Source: Thalassospira sp. TSL5-1 (GTDB taxonomy: Bacteria; Pseudomonadota; Alphaproteobacteria; Rhodospirillales; Thalassospiraceae). Taken from it: 64,000 nt of DNA. A model generated the notes under the pieces. It made no database searches and had not been told where the DNA came from. It saw only the letters and a list, made by a program, of their open reading frames with translations. The first letter of the stretch is position 1. The number at the start of each line of letters is the position of its first letter. Positions 30,994 through 41,400 of the stretch are shown here, in pieces. The DNA lies in assembly GCF_001907695.1 (NCBI RefSeq), contig NZ_KV880637.1, forward strand, positions 1,674,001 to 1,738,000, read 5' to 3'. The position numbers and the translations under genes were made by a program.

Positions 30994-31545
30994 ATGAAAG
31001 TTGCCACAAGCGACGGCAAGTCAAAAAGCAAGACCAAGAATCTGGTTATTCGTAAGCCGAATTCCACAGACGGAGCGGCGGTGAACGAGTTGATTGCAGA
31101 TTGCAAGCCGCTTGATGAGAACTCTGTTTATTGCAACCTGCTTCAATGTTCCCATTTTGCGCCGACCTGCGCCCTTGCAGAGCTTAACGGTGAAGTTGTG
31201 GGGTTTGTTTCCGGCTACCTTGTGCCCGAAGCCCCGGAGCGCCTGTTTATCTGGCAGGTCGCGGTATCTCCCAAGGCGCGCGGACTTAAACTTGGCAAGC
31301 GCATGATCCTCGATATTCTGGATCGTGGGATCTGCCATGATGTAACGGAGCTTCATACGACCATTACGACCTCCAATGCACCGTCTCAGGGTGTTTTCAG
31401 GTCCGTGGCCCGCGAGCTGGAAACAGACGTTAACCGCAAGGTGCTTTTTGACCGTGAGAAGCATTTTGATGGCGCAGCCGCCAGCGAAATTCTCTGGCAG
31501 ATCGGCCCGTTTGAGCGGGTTGATGTTGAACGCGTTGCTGCCTGA
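30994..31545 (+). CDS. ectA: L-2,4-diaminobutyrate acetyltransferase
   Basis: 183 residues. GNAT fold with [20 protein letters not shown], then [20 protein letters not shown] and [20 protein letters not shown], which holds the acetyl-CoA loop. [20 protein letters not shown] is characteristic of EctA. It makes N-gamma-acetyl-diaminobutyrate, the second step of ectoine synthesis. First gene of the ectA-ectB-ectC-ask run, divergent from the MarR regulator. Confidence 0.95.
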   Translation: MKVATSDGKSKSKTKNLVIRKPNSTDGAAVNELIADCKPLDENSVYCNLLQCSHFAPTCALAELNGEVVGFVSGYLVPEAPERLFIWQVAVSPKARGLKLGKRMILDILDRGICHDVTELHTTITTSNAPSQGVFRSVARELETDVNRKVLFDREKHFDGAAASEILWQIGPFERVDVERVAA

Positions 31546-31567
31546 GGCTCTTACGCCGTGATTTTAA

Positions 31568-31611
31568 AAAACGCCGAATTTCCGGAACAAAACCGGACCT
31601 TCGGCGTTTAA
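31568..31611 (+). terminator. hairpin between ectA and ectB (attenuator or processing site)
   Basis: AACGCCGAA (31570-31578) pairs with TTCGGCGTT (31600-31608), enclosing a second TCCGG/CCGGA stem. Only a weak T-tract (TTAATTT) follows. It lies in the 110-bp gap between ectA and ectB, so it likely lets part of the transcripts through or stabilises the ectA mRNA. Confidence 0.6.
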
Positions 31612-31655
31612 TTTGCCAGACGAATTTTATTTCTTCCCAAAAGAAAGAGAAAGTT

Positions 31656-32942
31656 ATGACTGTATTTGATCGCCTTGAGTCGGAAGTTCAGAGCTATGCA
31701 CGCTCCTTCCCTGTTACCTTTGATAAAGCCGAAGGTGCCTGGCTGACGGATACGGATGGAAATCGTTATCTGGACTTCCTCGCCGGTGCCGGTAGTCTGA
31801 ATTACGGGCACAACAACCCTGTTCTTCAGGAAGCCCTGATTGACTATATCAAGTCAAACGGCATCACGCATGGCCTTGACATGCACAGCAGCGCCAAGGA
31901 AAAATTCCTGACCGCGATGGAAGAGAAACTCTTCAAACCGCGCAATATGGAATATAAAATCCAGTTTACCGGCCCGACCGGTACCAATGCTGTTGAAGCA
32001 GCTTTGAAGTTGGCACGCCGTGTGAAAGGCCGTGAAAACGTCATTTCCTTTACAAACGGTTTTCATGGCGTAACCCTTGGGGCGCTGGCTGTTACCGGTA
32101 ACGAACATCACCGTGGTGCTGCTGGCGTATCGCTGGATAATGCCGTTTCTGTCCCGTTCGACGGTTATATGGGCGATGGTGTGGATACCACCGACTATCT
32201 TGACCGCGTCCTGAGCGACAATTCCAGCGGCGTTGAATTGCCTGCAGCCATCATTGTTGAAACTGTTCAGGGTGAAGGTGGCCTTAATGCTGCTGACTTT
32301 GACTGGCTGAAAAAAGTCGAGGCCCTGTGCCGCAAGCACGACATCCTTCTGATTGTTGATGATATTCAGGCTGGGTGTGGCCGTACCGGTACATTCTTCA
32401 GCTTTGAACCGGCCGGTATTAAACCGGACATTGTGACGCTGTCGAAATCCCTTTCAGCCTATGGCCTTCCGTTCGCGGTTGTTCTGATCAAACCGGAATA
32501 CGATGTATGGCATCCGGGCGAACATAACGGCACGTTCCGTGGCAACAATCATGCCTTTATCACCGCTGCTGCGGCGCTGGATCATTTCTGGTCGGACGAT
32601 GCGTTTGCCAAAAGCATCCAGGAAAAAGGCGAATTTCTTGGCAAGCGCCTTGAAGAAATCGCCTCGCGCTATGGTGACAATGGCAGCATCTATCGCAAAG
32701 GTCGCGGACTGATGCAGGGGATTTGCTTTGAAAACGGCGAAATCGCCGACAAGGTAACATCTGAATGCTTCACTCATAACCTGGTTATCGAAACCAGTGG
32801 CCCGGAAGATGAAGTTGTCAAATGCCTGGTGCCCCTGATTATTTCGATGGAAGATCTGGCGCATGGCCTGGATATTCTCGAAATGTCGACCGCCAAGGTC
32901 ATGGGCAAGGACGTTGTGACCGCAAAGGCCGCAGCCGAATAA
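31656..32942 (+). CDS. ectB: L-2,4-diaminobutyrate aminotransferase
   Basis: 428 residues, class III PLP aminotransferase. [20 protein letters not shown] at the N-terminus, [15 protein letters not shown], and [20 protein letters not shown] followed by [15 protein letters not shown] with the PLP lysine, then [10 protein letters not shown]. All are typical of EctB. It converts aspartate semialdehyde to diaminobutyrate with glutamate as donor, the first dedicated ectoine step. Confidence 0.96.
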   Translation: MTVFDRLESEVQSYARSFPVTFDKAEGAWLTDTDGNRYLDFLAGAGSLNYGHNNPVLQEALIDYIKSNGITHGLDMHSSAKEKFLTAMEEKLFKPRNMEYKIQFTGPTGTNAVEAALKLARRVKGRENVISFTNGFHGVTLGALAVTGNEHHRGAAGVSLDNAVSVPFDGYMGDGVDTTDYLDRVLSDNSSGVELPAAIIVETVQGEGGLNAADFDWLKKVEALCRKHDILLIVDDIQAGCGRTGTFFSFEPAGIKPDIVTLSKSLSAYGLPFAVVLIKPEYDVWHPGEHNGTFRGNNHAFITAAAALDHFWSDDAFAKSIQEKGEFLGKRLEEIASRYGDNGSIYRKGRGLMQGICFENGEIADKVTSECFTHNLVIETSGPEDEVVKCLVPLIISMEDLAHGLDILEMSTAKVMGKDVVTAKAAAE

Positions 32943-33018
32943 TAAAAGTCTTTTAGGGTGACGGTACGTGCCGTCACCCACTTCACCCAGTTATATATGA
33001 TAGATCAAAGAGTTAGAG

Positions 33019-33420
33019 ATGATTGTTCGTACACTGAAAGAATGTGAAGAATCTGGCCGTCGTGTTGTTTCGGACAACTGGGAAAGCACCCGTTTGTCCC
33101 TGGCGGATGATGGCATGGGCTTTTCGTTCCACATCACGACCATCTATGCCGGTACCGAAACCGAAATCTGCTATGCCAACCATTTTGAAACGGTTTACTG
33201 CATTTCGGGTAATGGCGAAGTTGAAACCATTGAAGATGGCAAGAAATACAAGATCGTACCGGGAACTGTTTACATCCTGAACAAACATGATCGCCATTAC
33301 CTGCGGGGTGGCACGGAAGACATGGTTGTTGCCTGTGCCTTTAATCCGCCGCTTAACGGCCGCGAAACCCATGACGAAAATGGTGTTTATCCGCTCGATG
33401 GCGAAGCCCTTGCCAGTTAA
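33019..33420 (+). CDS. ectC: ectoine synthase
   Basis: 133 residues, cupin fold. [20 protein letters not shown] at the start, then [19 protein letters not shown] and the metal-site region [16 protein letters not shown], and [17 protein letters not shown]. Length and motif order match EctC, which closes the ring of N-acetyl-diaminobutyrate to ectoine. No hydroxylase gene (ectD) follows, so hydroxyectoine is not made from this operon. Confidence 0.96.
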   Translation: MIVRTLKECEESGRRVVSDNWESTRLSLADDGMGFSFHITTIYAGTETEICYANHFETVYCISGNGEVETIEDGKKYKIVPGTVYILNKHDRHYLRGGTEDMVVACAFNPPLNGRETHDENGVYPLDGEALAS

Positions 33421-33505
33421 CAACTGTAAGACGGGGCAGGTATTGCATACCCTGCCCCGCTCCAAGAGAGAAACTTTCAAGGAAACGGCCCCTAAAGGAG
33501 GCATC

Positions 33506-35014
33506 ATGGTTTCAGCCCGTAAACAAGCGGACGCCGGACATAGTGTCCACAAAATCGGTGGAACGTCCATGACGCAGGTTCAGGCTGTGATGGATAACAT
33601 TCTGGTTGGTGATCGCAGCGAGAGCGACCTTTATAACAGGATTTTTGTTGTTTCAGCCTATGGCGGCTTTACCGACCTGCTGCTTGAAAACAAAAAAACC
33701 GGCGAGGCGGGCGTCTACCAGCTTTATGCCGGTTCGGAAACGGATTGGGCATGGGGTGACGCCCTGACCAAGGTAGCCGATAAAATGTGTGCCTTGAACG
33801 AGGAAATTTTTCAGGATCAGAACGATCTGAAGCTGGCAAATTCCTTTGTTCAGGAACGCGTTGAAGGTACACGCAGTTGCCTGATGGATTTGCATCGCCT
33901 GTGCAGCTTTGGTCATTTCAAGCTGGAAAAACACCTGCTAACCGTACGTGAAATGTTAAGCGCCATTGGCGAAGCCCACAGTGCACACAACACCATGTTG
34001 CTGTTGCGCGGCAAGGGCGTAAATGCCGTATTTGCCGATCTTTCCGGCTGGCGCGAGCCCGAAGCATCGACCTTGGATCAACGCATCAATAGTGTTTTTG
34101 ACAATATTGATGTGAACTCCCAGCTGCCGATTGTAACCGGCTATGCTCAGTGCAGCGAAGGTTTGATGAGCATCTATGGGCGTGGCTACAGTGAAGTGAC
34201 CTTCTCGCGCATTGCCTGCCTGACAGGTGCGCATGAGGCCATCATTCACAAGGAATTCCATCTTAGCAGTGCCGATCCGCGCATTGTTGGTGAGGATGCG
34301 GTCCGTCCGATCGGACGCACCAGCTATGACGTTGCTGACCAGCTGTCAAACATGGGTATGGAAGCCATTCATCCGCGTGCGGCCAAGGGCCTGCGCCAGA
34401 ACGGTATTCCTCTGCGTATTGCCAATACCTTTGAGCCCGAACATCCGGGTACTGTTATTGATGATGACTGGAAACCGGACGACAGCCGTGTCGAGATTGT
34501 GACCGGCATCGGTGCTGCATTCGAGATCGAGGTTTTCAACCAGGATATGGTTGGTGTGCCGGGTGCGGAAGAGGAAGTACTGAGTGTTCTGAAACGCTAC
34601 AAGGTTCCGACCGTAACAAAGAACCTGAATGCGAATACGATTACGCATTATGTTTCAGCGCCGCTCAAGCAGATACGCCGTTGTGTTGAAGAGATTGAAA
34701 CCCGCCAGCCTGAAGCGACGGTTAAAACGCGCAAGGTTGCGATTGTTTCGGTCATTGGTGCCAACATCAACCAGCCGGGCCTTTTTGCCCGTGCGGTCAG
34801 CATCCTTGATGATGCCGGTGTTGAACTGGTTGCCAGCCATTCGCCCAGTCGCCGGGTTGACCTGCAATTCGTGGTGACAGAAAGCGACTTTAACAAAGCA
34901 ATCGTTGCCCTGCATCGCGGTCTGGTCGAAGGCAAAAAAAACACCTCAAAGAAAGCCAAATCCTCGGATGAGGATAGCGGTTCAGAAGACCAGGTAAAAC
35001 TGTCTGCCGCCTGA
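33506..35014 (+). CDS. ask: ectoine-operon aspartate kinase (Ask_Ect)
   Basis: 502 residues from the ATG at 33506, with AAAGGAGG directly upstream (longer frames run back over ectC). N-terminal VHKIGGTSM is the kinase nucleotide motif. The middle has ITFSR-like TFSRIACLTGAHEAIIHKE and the C-terminal half has two ACT domains (GVPGAEEEVLSVLKRYKVPT, VSVIGANINQPGLFARAVSI). The tail is Lys/Ser/Glu-rich. Ask_Ect supplies aspartyl-phosphate for ectoine under salt stress, with altered feedback control in studied species. Confidence 0.92.
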   Translation: MVSARKQADAGHSVHKIGGTSMTQVQAVMDNILVGDRSESDLYNRIFVVSAYGGFTDLLLENKKTGEAGVYQLYAGSETDWAWGDALTKVADKMCALNEEIFQDQNDLKLANSFVQERVEGTRSCLMDLHRLCSFGHFKLEKHLLTVREMLSAIGEAHSAHNTMLLLRGKGVNAVFADLSGWREPEASTLDQRINSVFDNIDVNSQLPIVTGYAQCSEGLMSIYGRGYSEVTFSRIACLTGAHEAIIHKEFHLSSADPRIVGEDAVRPIGRTSYDVADQLSNMGMEAIHPRAAKGLRQNGIPLRIANTFEPEHPGTVIDDDWKPDDSRVEIVTGIGAAFEIEVFNQDMVGVPGAEEEVLSVLKRYKVPTVTKNLNANTITHYVSAPLKQIRRCVEEIETRQPEATVKTRKVAIVSVIGANINQPGLFARAVSILDDAGVELVASHSPSRRVDLQFVVTESDFNKAIVALHRGLVEGKKNTSKKAKSSDEDSGSEDQVKLSAA

Positions 35015-35039
35015 TTTTCAATCCTGAAAACGATCGCCA

Positions 35040-35078
35040 AACAGCCACGTCATTGATTTGACGTGGCTGTTTTTGTTT
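35040..35078 (+). terminator. intrinsic terminator of the ectoine operon
   Basis: Twelve-base perfect arms ACAGCCACGTCA and TGACGTGGCTGT around a 6-nt loop, followed by TTTTGTTT, 26 bp after the ask stop. Confidence 0.92.
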
Positions 35079-35253
35079 GGATGACGGTTTGATTACTTAA
35101 AGGTAACAGAGAAAAGAACTTTCCGCCCGGCACTAGCAAGCTGCCCAGCCCTCACCTTAATATTCAACAAAACGTCCTATCAAATCCCTGACGACGCCGC
35201 CGAGTTTCCTTTTCCGTCGTTGTAATCCAGTGATTTCATGCAAATAGACACAT

Positions 35254-37029
35254 ATGACTAATGATGCTGCGATGGATATTCATGTGCGAAAATCGGTTGT
35301 AACACCGCTTTTATCGCGTTTCCGCCCGTCAGGCATAAGCAGCGACCTGATATTGCCGCTGGTGCTGTTTTTTATTGGTGTGATCGCCTATTTACCAGGC
35401 CTGTGGCAGGTGCCGCCGCTTGATCGCGATGAACCGCGTTTCACCCAGGCGACCAAGCAAATGCTTGAAACCCGTCAATATGTCGATATTCGCTTTCAGG
35501 ATCAGCCGCGCTATAAAAAACCTGTCGGAATATACTGGCTGCAATCTGCCGCAGTCCTTTTGACCGGGCATGATGCCAGGGCCCCGCTTTGGGTTTACCG
35601 CCTGCCCTCCTTTGCCGGTGGCATTTTGGCCATTCTGCTGACTTATTGGGTTGCCCGGGCTTTTTGCGATCCCAAAGCCTCTTTTATTGCTGCCCTTTTT
35701 GTTGGGTCGACGATTATTTTAGGCGTTGAATCCCGCCTGGCAAAAACCGACGCTTCCCTTTTATGGACCATTCTGATGGCGCAAGGAGCGCTGGCCCGCC
35801 TTTGGCTTAGGCAAACACAGCACCCACGCTGGGGATTGGCCTTTGTTTTTTGGACAGCCCTTGCCGTGGGGATTTTAATCAAGGGGCCGATTGCGCCAAT
35901 GGTTGTCTGCTTTACGGTGCTGGGCCTTTGTGTCGTAAAACGGGACATCAAGTGGTTCAAAGCCGCCGCACCGTTATATGGGTTTTTATGGCTATGTGTT
36001 CTGATATTGCCATGGTTTTTTGCGATTGCAAAATTGACTGACTATTCCTTTTTTCAGGAATCCATCGGTCATGACCTGCTGGGAAAAGTGGTCGGGGGCC
36101 AGGAAAGTCATGGCAAGCCACCAGGGATGCACCTGGTGTTTATGTTCTTTGTGTTCTGGCCGCTTACCGGATTTTTTGTGCTGGTCCTGCCACATCTGTG
36201 GCGCAAACGTTCGCAAAAAATGGTCCAGTTTTGCGCCTGTTGGTTTGTCCCGTCCTGGATTGTCTTTGAGCTGACAGGCACAAAATTACCGCACTACACC
36301 ATGCCGCTTTTACCGGCTCTTGCGATATGCGTGACGGCAAGCCTATGGAATAACAATACAGTTCGTCAGACCAACAACTATCTTGCATGGGGCAGTGCAA
36401 TTGTGTTGGCTCTGCCTGCAATCTTGTTACCCATTACGACAATCGTGCTTCCCCTGCACCTGAAAATTTCTCCCTCTGTCCCGGGTGTCGGCGTGTCCAT
36501 TCTTGCTGCCGTCCTGGCAATAATCGCGGCCATCTACATCATCAAACATCGTGTTCGTCACGCCATGCCCTTTGCAATTATTGGCGCAATTATAATGAGC
36601 ACCGGTTTTTGGGGATTTGTCGCGCCATCCCTAAGCCCGATCTGGATCAGCTCGCGCCTGGTGACGGCAATTTCAAAAGTCGCCCCCTGCCCTTACCCCG
36701 CTGTTGCAATTGCTGGCTTTAACGAACCCAGTTTCATCTTTCTTGAAGGCACCCATACGCGCGTTTTATCCGGCGCCCAAGCGGCAGACTTTCTATCAAC
36801 CAGCCAGGAAGCCACACCAGCCGATGCTATTGCCCCTGCAACAGATCAAACAAACACCTGCCGAATTGCCGCGATTGAAAGCCGTCAAAAGGCCGCCTTT
36901 CTTGACGAAGTTGCGAAGATGGGCCTCCGCACCAAGCCAGCAGCATCGGTGCAAGGTCTTAATATCAATGGCGGCCATCATTTAAATATCGAAGTTTATG
37001 TGAATTCCCGAAACAAAACGGATCAATGA
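35254..37029 (+). CDS. ArnT-like lipid-linked glycosyltransferase (GT-C fold)
   Basis: 591 residues with 11-13 membrane helices. It has the ArnT/PMT motif PPLDRDEPRFTQATKQMLE (acidic D-E pair in the first periplasmic loop), YKKPVGIYWLQ and FDPK/ESRLAKTD-type segments. The C-terminal periplasmic part is about 130 residues. Members transfer sugars such as aminoarabinose from undecaprenyl phosphate to lipid A or other acceptors. No arn synthesis genes are near, so the sugar is unknown. The stop overlaps the PAP2 phosphatase start by 4 nt. Confidence 0.88.
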   Translation: MTNDAAMDIHVRKSVVTPLLSRFRPSGISSDLILPLVLFFIGVIAYLPGLWQVPPLDRDEPRFTQATKQMLETRQYVDIRFQDQPRYKKPVGIYWLQSAAVLLTGHDARAPLWVYRLPSFAGGILAILLTYWVARAFCDPKASFIAALFVGSTIILGVESRLAKTDASLLWTILMAQGALARLWLRQTQHPRWGLAFVFWTALAVGILIKGPIAPMVVCFTVLGLCVVKRDIKWFKAAAPLYGFLWLCVLILPWFFAIAKLTDYSFFQESIGHDLLGKVVGGQESHGKPPGMHLVFMFFVFWPLTGFFVLVLPHLWRKRSQKMVQFCACWFVPSWIVFELTGTKLPHYTMPLLPALAICVTASLWNNNTVRQTNNYLAWGSAIVLALPAILLPITTIVLPLHLKISPSVPGVGVSILAAVLAIIAAIYIIKHRVRHAMPFAIIGAIIMSTGFWGFVAPSLSPIWISSRLVTAISKVAPCPYPAVAIAGFNEPSFIFLEGTHTRVLSGAQAADFLSTSQEATPADAIAPATDQTNTCRIAAIESRQKAAFLDEVAKMGLRTKPAASVQGLNINGGHHLNIEVYVNSRNKTDQ

Positions 37030-37976
37030 CGGATAATGTCATGCGTTTTCGAGAGCTATTTCTGGGCACCTGCCAACGCATTATCGCAAATGCCACAGGG
37101 TCATACCGCATTTTCAAAAATCGCAAATGTCGGATTCGGTTATCTGGCAGCTCGGTTTTACCGGTATGTTATCCGCAAAACCTGGCCGCCCTTGTGCTGA
37201 TTGGCACTGGCTTGTGCATGATCTTTCTGGACGAGCCAAGCCATTACTGGCGCGAAACCCTGCCAGTGGGTTTTTTGCATACATTTGGCTGGCTCAACGC
37301 GCTGGGTAATTCATCGTGGCTGTTGATTGGCAGCGGTGTTTTATGTCTGGTTTTGCTTGCTCAAAACACCCGAAGATATGGTTTTCGGTTGCGGATGGCG
37401 CTTTATTCCGCCTTCATTTACAGTGCTTTTTTGTGTTACACAGTGGCGGCCAGTGGCCTGCTTGTCATCGCAATCAAATGGCCGCTAGGGCGCGCCCGGC
37501 CCAAATTATTTGACACAATGGGGGCTTTTCATTTTGATCCCCTGATTTTTAAGGCCGCATATTCAAGCTTTCCTTCTGGTCACTCCACCACAGTCGGTGC
37601 GACGATTGTAACGCTGTCGCTAATTTTTCCATCTTGGCGGGGCTTCATTATTGCGGCCGGTTTTTGGGTGGCGATCAGTCGTGTCATATGGGGCGCGCAT
37701 TATCCATCTGATGCCTATACCGGTGTTTTGTTGGGGGCGGCTTTTTCATATTATAGCGCACGTATTTTGGCCCGCCGCCATATCGGATTCAAGTTATCCG
37801 ATGATGGGCGTTTACATCGATCTTTAGGGGTTTCATCTGCTCGCCAATGCAGGCATGTTATCGGCAAGATGCTGAAAAGGCAAAAGAACAGGCAGGCGAC
37901 GACATCTTCCTCAGTCCCGGATATCGTTGTGCAACCACCCGCCCCTTTAAGATCGAGAAAATGGAATGTCCGATAG
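37026..37976 (+). CDS. PAP2-family membrane phosphatase
   Basis: 316 residues. After several helices come the three phosphatase motifs: KWPLGRARP, then SSFPSGHSTT, and SRVIWGAHYPSDAYTG with the catalytic His. This matches lipid phosphatases such as LpxE/LpxF or undecaprenyl-diphosphate phosphatase. The pairing with an ArnT-like transferase favours a lipid A or lipid-carrier substrate. A basic cytoplasmic tail follows (KRQKNRQATTSSS). It overlaps mazG by 11 nt. Confidence 0.88.
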   Translation: MTDNVMRFRELFLGTCQRIIANATGSYRIFKNRKCRIRLSGSSVLPVCYPQNLAALVLIGTGLCMIFLDEPSHYWRETLPVGFLHTFGWLNALGNSSWLLIGSGVLCLVLLAQNTRRYGFRLRMALYSAFIYSAFLCYTVAASGLLVIAIKWPLGRARPKLFDTMGAFHFDPLIFKAAYSSFPSGHSTTVGATIVTLSLIFPSWRGFIIAAGFWVAISRVIWGAHYPSDAYTGVLLGAAFSYYSARILARRHIGFKLSDDGRLHRSLGVSSARQCRHVIGKMLKRQKNRQATTSSSVPDIVVQPPAPLRSRKWNVR

Positions 37977-38802
37977 CTCCAAGACTGCAATAAATGATCT
38001 ACTTATGATCATGGCCCGACTGCGCGACCCGAAAACTGGCTGTCCGTGGGATATTGAACAGGATTTCTCGACGATTGCCCCCTACACCATCGAAGAAGCC
38101 TATGAAGTGGCCGATGCCATCGCCGATAACGATATGGTGGAGTTGCGCGAAGAGCTGGGAGACCTGTTGTTACAGGTCGTCTTTCATGCGCAAATGGCTG
38201 AAGAATTGCAGCTTTTTACTTTTAATGATGTCGCCCAAAGCATTACCGATAAAATGATTGCCCGGCACCCTCATGTTTTTGGCGACGGGGATGCCAAAAC
38301 TCCTGAAAATGTCAACCAGACCTGGGAAAAACTGAAAGCGGCCGAACGCGCGCGCAAGGCAGATCGAAAAGGTGATGCCGTGCCAAGTGCGCTGGATGGT
38401 GTGGCCTCCGCCCTTCCCGCCCTGATGCGGGCAGAAAAGCTGACCAAACGTGCCGCCCGTGTCGGCTTTGACTGGCCCGATATTGAGCAGGTTTTTGATA
38501 AGCTGACCGAGGAAATTGGCGAATTACGCGCTGAAATGACCGAAAACCCGGTACAGGATCGCCTGGAAGATGAATTGGGGGATATGTTATTTGTGATGGC
38601 CAACCTGGCCCGCAAGATGAAAATTGACCCGGAAGTGGCCTTGCGACGCGCCAATCATAAATTTACCCGACGGTTTCAGTTCATTGAAAAGGAACTGGCA
38701 CAGGTGGGTAAAACACCGGATCAATCCTGCCTCGACGAAATGGATGATCTTTGGAATGCTGCCAAAATTGCCGAACGGAAGAAGGCCGCAAGCAAGAGCT
38801 GA
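37966..38802 (+). CDS. mazG: nucleoside triphosphate pyrophosphohydrolase
   Basis: 278 residues with two MazG domains. First: RDPKTGCPWDIEQDF, TIEEAYEVADAI, then ELREELGDLLLQVVFHA. Second: KLTEEIGELRAEM, then RLEDELGDMLFVMANLARKM. The EExxE and ExxD metal sites are complete in both. It hydrolyses abnormal or excess NTPs to NMP and PPi. Convergent with the inositol-phosphatase gene. Confidence 0.95.
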   Translation: MSDSSKTAINDLLMIMARLRDPKTGCPWDIEQDFSTIAPYTIEEAYEVADAIADNDMVELREELGDLLLQVVFHAQMAEELQLFTFNDVAQSITDKMIARHPHVFGDGDAKTPENVNQTWEKLKAAERARKADRKGDAVPSALDGVASALPALMRAEKLTKRAARVGFDWPDIEQVFDKLTEEIGELRAEMTENPVQDRLEDELGDMLFVMANLARKMKIDPEVALRRANHKFTRRFQFIEKELAQVGKTPDQSCLDEMDDLWNAAKIAERKKAASKS

Positions 38803-38821
38803 CGACCTTCAAGCAGATTAT

Positions 38822-39643
38822 TTATTGCCAAACAGGTTGCAGCAATTGGTTGATCTCGTCCCATAATTCAGGTGAGGATGCGCAAATCAGGGCTGCTCCA
38901 CTGCCATTGGCATGATAATCGTCTTTTTGGCCATCTTTCGAGAAATATCGGGCAATCCCGCCGGCCTCACGAACCAGCAAGGTTCCCGGTGCGTGGTCCC
39001 ACGGCTTTAGGGTGCGATAAACGCAAAAATCATAGTTTCCTAGCGCTACATCCTGATATTCGGCACCACAACAGGAATAGTAGGACAGTTTTTCAAAAAA
39101 ATGGCGCTTGCCATAGGCCTTGGCAAGACGGTTGCGAACATAGAAAATCAGAAAACCACGGGCGCTAGAGGCCGACATTATTTCAGATCGGACCTTCACG
39201 GGCATTCCGTTATGAAAGGTGCCACTTCCGTGCTCAGCAACGGTCACGTCACCGGTCAAGGGATCAACGATCCAGGCGGCAACTGTCCTGCCATCTTGAT
39301 AAAGAGCCAGCATGGAGCGAAACGGCTGGCGCTGGTGGGCAAAGTTTTTGGTGCCGTCAACCGGATCAATAATCCAGATCGGTGCTGTGCCCGCAAAAAC
39401 GGTCTTTTGCAAGGAGGCATCATGATGTGCTGCCTCCTCACCCAGCGCGACACTGCCTGGAAGTAATGCTGTCAAACGCCGGGTTAAGATACGTTCGGCC
39501 TCGGTATCAGCAATTGTCACCAAATCCTGGGCATGGGTCTTGGTGTCGATATCACCGGCTTCAAGTTGCCCGAATCGTGGCGCAATTTCTTCTGCGGCGA
39601 CCTCGCGGATAATGGTTGTTACCTTGTCTATATCCGGTGTCAT
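38822..39643 (-). CDS. inositol-monophosphatase family phosphatase
   Basis: 273 residues from the ATG at 39643; upstream codons to 39778 overlap the end of hflX. Metal and catalytic motifs: ALGEEAAHHD, IIDPVDGTKNFAHQ and KPWDHAPGTLLVREAGG. The family covers inositol-1-phosphatase, histidinol-phosphatase and CysQ-like enzymes, and the branch cannot be fixed here. It lies behind hflX on the same strand. Confidence 0.88.
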   Translation of the reverse strand: MTPDIDKVTTIIREVAAEEIAPRFGQLEAGDIDTKTHAQDLVTIADTEAERILTRRLTALLPGSVALGEEAAHHDASLQKTVFAGTAPIWIIDPVDGTKNFAHQRQPFRSMLALYQDGRTVAAWIVDPLTGDVTVAEHGSGTFHNGMPVKVRSEIMSASSARGFLIFYVRNRLAKAYGKRHFFEKLSYYSCCGAEYQDVALGNYDFCVYRTLKPWDHAPGTLLVREAGGIARYFSKDGQKDDYHANGSGAALICASSPELWDEINQLLQPVWQ

Positions 39644-39680
39644 CACGTTAAACTTCCTGCGTCCTGTTCGGGTTAAACGG

Positions 39681-41060
39681 TTAAACGGAATAAAGTTCCA
39701 AACCGTTTTTCTGGCACCAGTCCTCGAATCGACCCAAACGTGTCTCATCAAGACGGATCTCGATACTGATGCCGTCATTGCCTTCGATACGGTTCAAAAC
39801 TTCGCCCTGCTGGTAAAGTCCGGCCAGTGCCTTGCCATTGGCATAAGGCACCAGAACCTGAAATACCGGCATTTCGGCGGTCAGGCGGTCTTCGACCAAA
39901 CGCAGCAAGCTGTCACAGTTTTCGCCGCTCAGAGCAGAAACCACAATGGTGTTATTTTGACGGCTGCTTTGTTCCAGCACGGCAAGGCGGTCTTCTTCAT
40001 CCAGAAGATCAACCTTGTTTAAGGCTTCAACCAGTTCTGCACCATCAATAACCTGCTGCAAGCCAAGTTCTTTAAGGACTTCCAGCACATCTTGTTTTTG
40101 TGCATCGGTTTCAGGCGAGGACGCATCGCGAACATGAACAATCAGGTCCGCTTCCAGCACTTCTTCAAGTGTTGCACGAAAGGCAGCCACCAAGTCATGC
40201 GGCAAATCGGAAACAAACCCCACCGTATCAGACAGGATGACCTTGCGACCGCTTGGCAGCTCCAACCCGCGCATGGTGGGATCAAGAGTGGCAAACAGCA
40301 TGTCCTCGGCAAACACGTCGGACTTGGTTAAGCGGTTAAACAGTGTCGATTTCCCGGCATTGGTATAACCAACCAAAGCCACAATCGGATAAGGCACACG
40401 GCGGCGGGCCTTGCGGTGCAAATCGCGTGTGCGTTTCACTTCTTCAAGTTCACGCCGCAACTTTGCCAGCTTGTCCCCGATCAGGCGACGGTCAATTTCG
40501 ATCTGTCTTTCACCCGGTCCGGCCAGAAAACCACGGCCCCCACGCTGGCGCTCAAGGTGCGTCCATGTACGCACCAGACGCGAACGCTGATAGCTTAACA
40601 GCGCAAGCTGAACCTGCAGGCTACCTTCACGGGTTTGCGCACGATTGGCGAAGATCTCGAGGATCAGGCCAGTCCGGTCAATAACCTTGGCCTTCCACGC
40701 ACGTTCAAGGTTACGTTGCTGAATCGGGGTTAACTGGCCATTGACCATAACAAGGTCCGCTTCTTCGTCACGGATCCAGTCGCCGATTTTTTCGACGGTT
40801 CCCGTTCCGAAAAGCGTGGCCGGGCGCGGCTTTGCCACCGAGACGATTTCTGCCCCGGATACGTCAAAATCAAGCGCACCAGTGAGATTTACCGCTTCGT
40901 CCAGACGCGACTGAGCGTCACGCCAAACTGAAGCGGCGTCCATACGTTTGGGATCCGGATGGATCACCAAGACGCGGGGGCGAGCGTCTTTATCGTCCAC
41001 CCCCGATGTCAAAGTTTCGTCAGCTATTTTCTTCGTCCGTGGCTGGCTGGCTTGGATCAA
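39681..41060 (-). CDS. hflX: GTPase HflX
   Basis: 459 residues if the first possible codon (TTG at 41060, within hfq) is used. A GTG at 41000 may be the real start, as the conserved part begins [18 protein letters not shown]. Then an N-domain with [20 protein letters not shown] and [18 protein letters not shown], a glycine-rich linker [11 protein letters not shown], and the G-domain: G1 [10 protein letters not shown]3 [12 protein letters not shown]4 NKVD. HflX acts on ribosomes, for example splitting stalled 70S under heat stress. The hfq-hflX pair is classical. Confidence 0.93.
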   Translation of the reverse strand: MIQASQPRTKKIADETLTSGVDDKDARPRVLVIHPDPKRMDAASVWRDAQSRLDEAVNLTGALDFDVSGAEIVSVAKPRPATLFGTGTVEKIGDWIRDEEADLVMVNGQLTPIQQRNLERAWKAKVIDRTGLILEIFANRAQTREGSLQVQLALLSYQRSRLVRTWTHLERQRGGRGFLAGPGERQIEIDRRLIGDKLAKLRRELEEVKRTRDLHRKARRRVPYPIVALVGYTNAGKSTLFNRLTKSDVFAEDMLFATLDPTMRGLELPSGRKVILSDTVGFVSDLPHDLVAAFRATLEEVLEADLIVHVRDASSPETDAQKQDVLEVLKELGLQQVIDGAELVEALNKVDLLDEEDRLAVLEQSSRQNNTIVVSALSGENCDSLLRLVEDRLTAEMPVFQVLVPYANGKALAGLYQQGEVLNRIEGNDGISIEIRLDETRLGRFEDWCQKNGLELYSV

Positions 41061-41277
41061 ACAATTTAATGGGCGTCGTCGGCATTACCGTCGAAATCGC
41101 ATGTTTGTAAACAAGCTGTGTATGGGCATCGCGCCGCAGCAAAACAGAAAAGTTGTCAAACCAGGTAATAATCCCCTGAAGCTTGACTCCGTTGACCAGA
41201 AATACGGTAACCGGCGTTTTGTTTTTACGGCAATAATTCAGGAATACGTCCTGAACATTTTGTGATTTTTCCGCCAT
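41020..41277 (-). CDS. hfq: RNA chaperone Hfq
   Basis: 85 residues. Sm1 part [20 protein letters not shown], then [13 protein letters not shown] and the Sm2 part with [10 protein letters not shown]. Short acidic C-terminal tail, as in other alphaproteobacteria. It forms a hexamer that matches small RNAs with mRNAs. It overlaps the longest hflX frame by 41 nt. Confidence 0.97.
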   Translation of the reverse strand: MAEKSQNVQDVFLNYCRKNKTPVTVFLVNGVKLQGIITWFDNFSVLLRRDAHTQLVYKHAISTVMPTTPIKLFDPSQPATDEENS

Positions 41278-41400
41278 TGGTTAGACCTAGCCTTCTTTTA
41301 TGAGCGTTTTTTTGGTTTTGGGCGGTCAAGGAAAATACCGAACCATTACCCCCCTCAGGAATTAACAGTTCGCGTCCCACCTTCTTATGACCTTGTGGAA

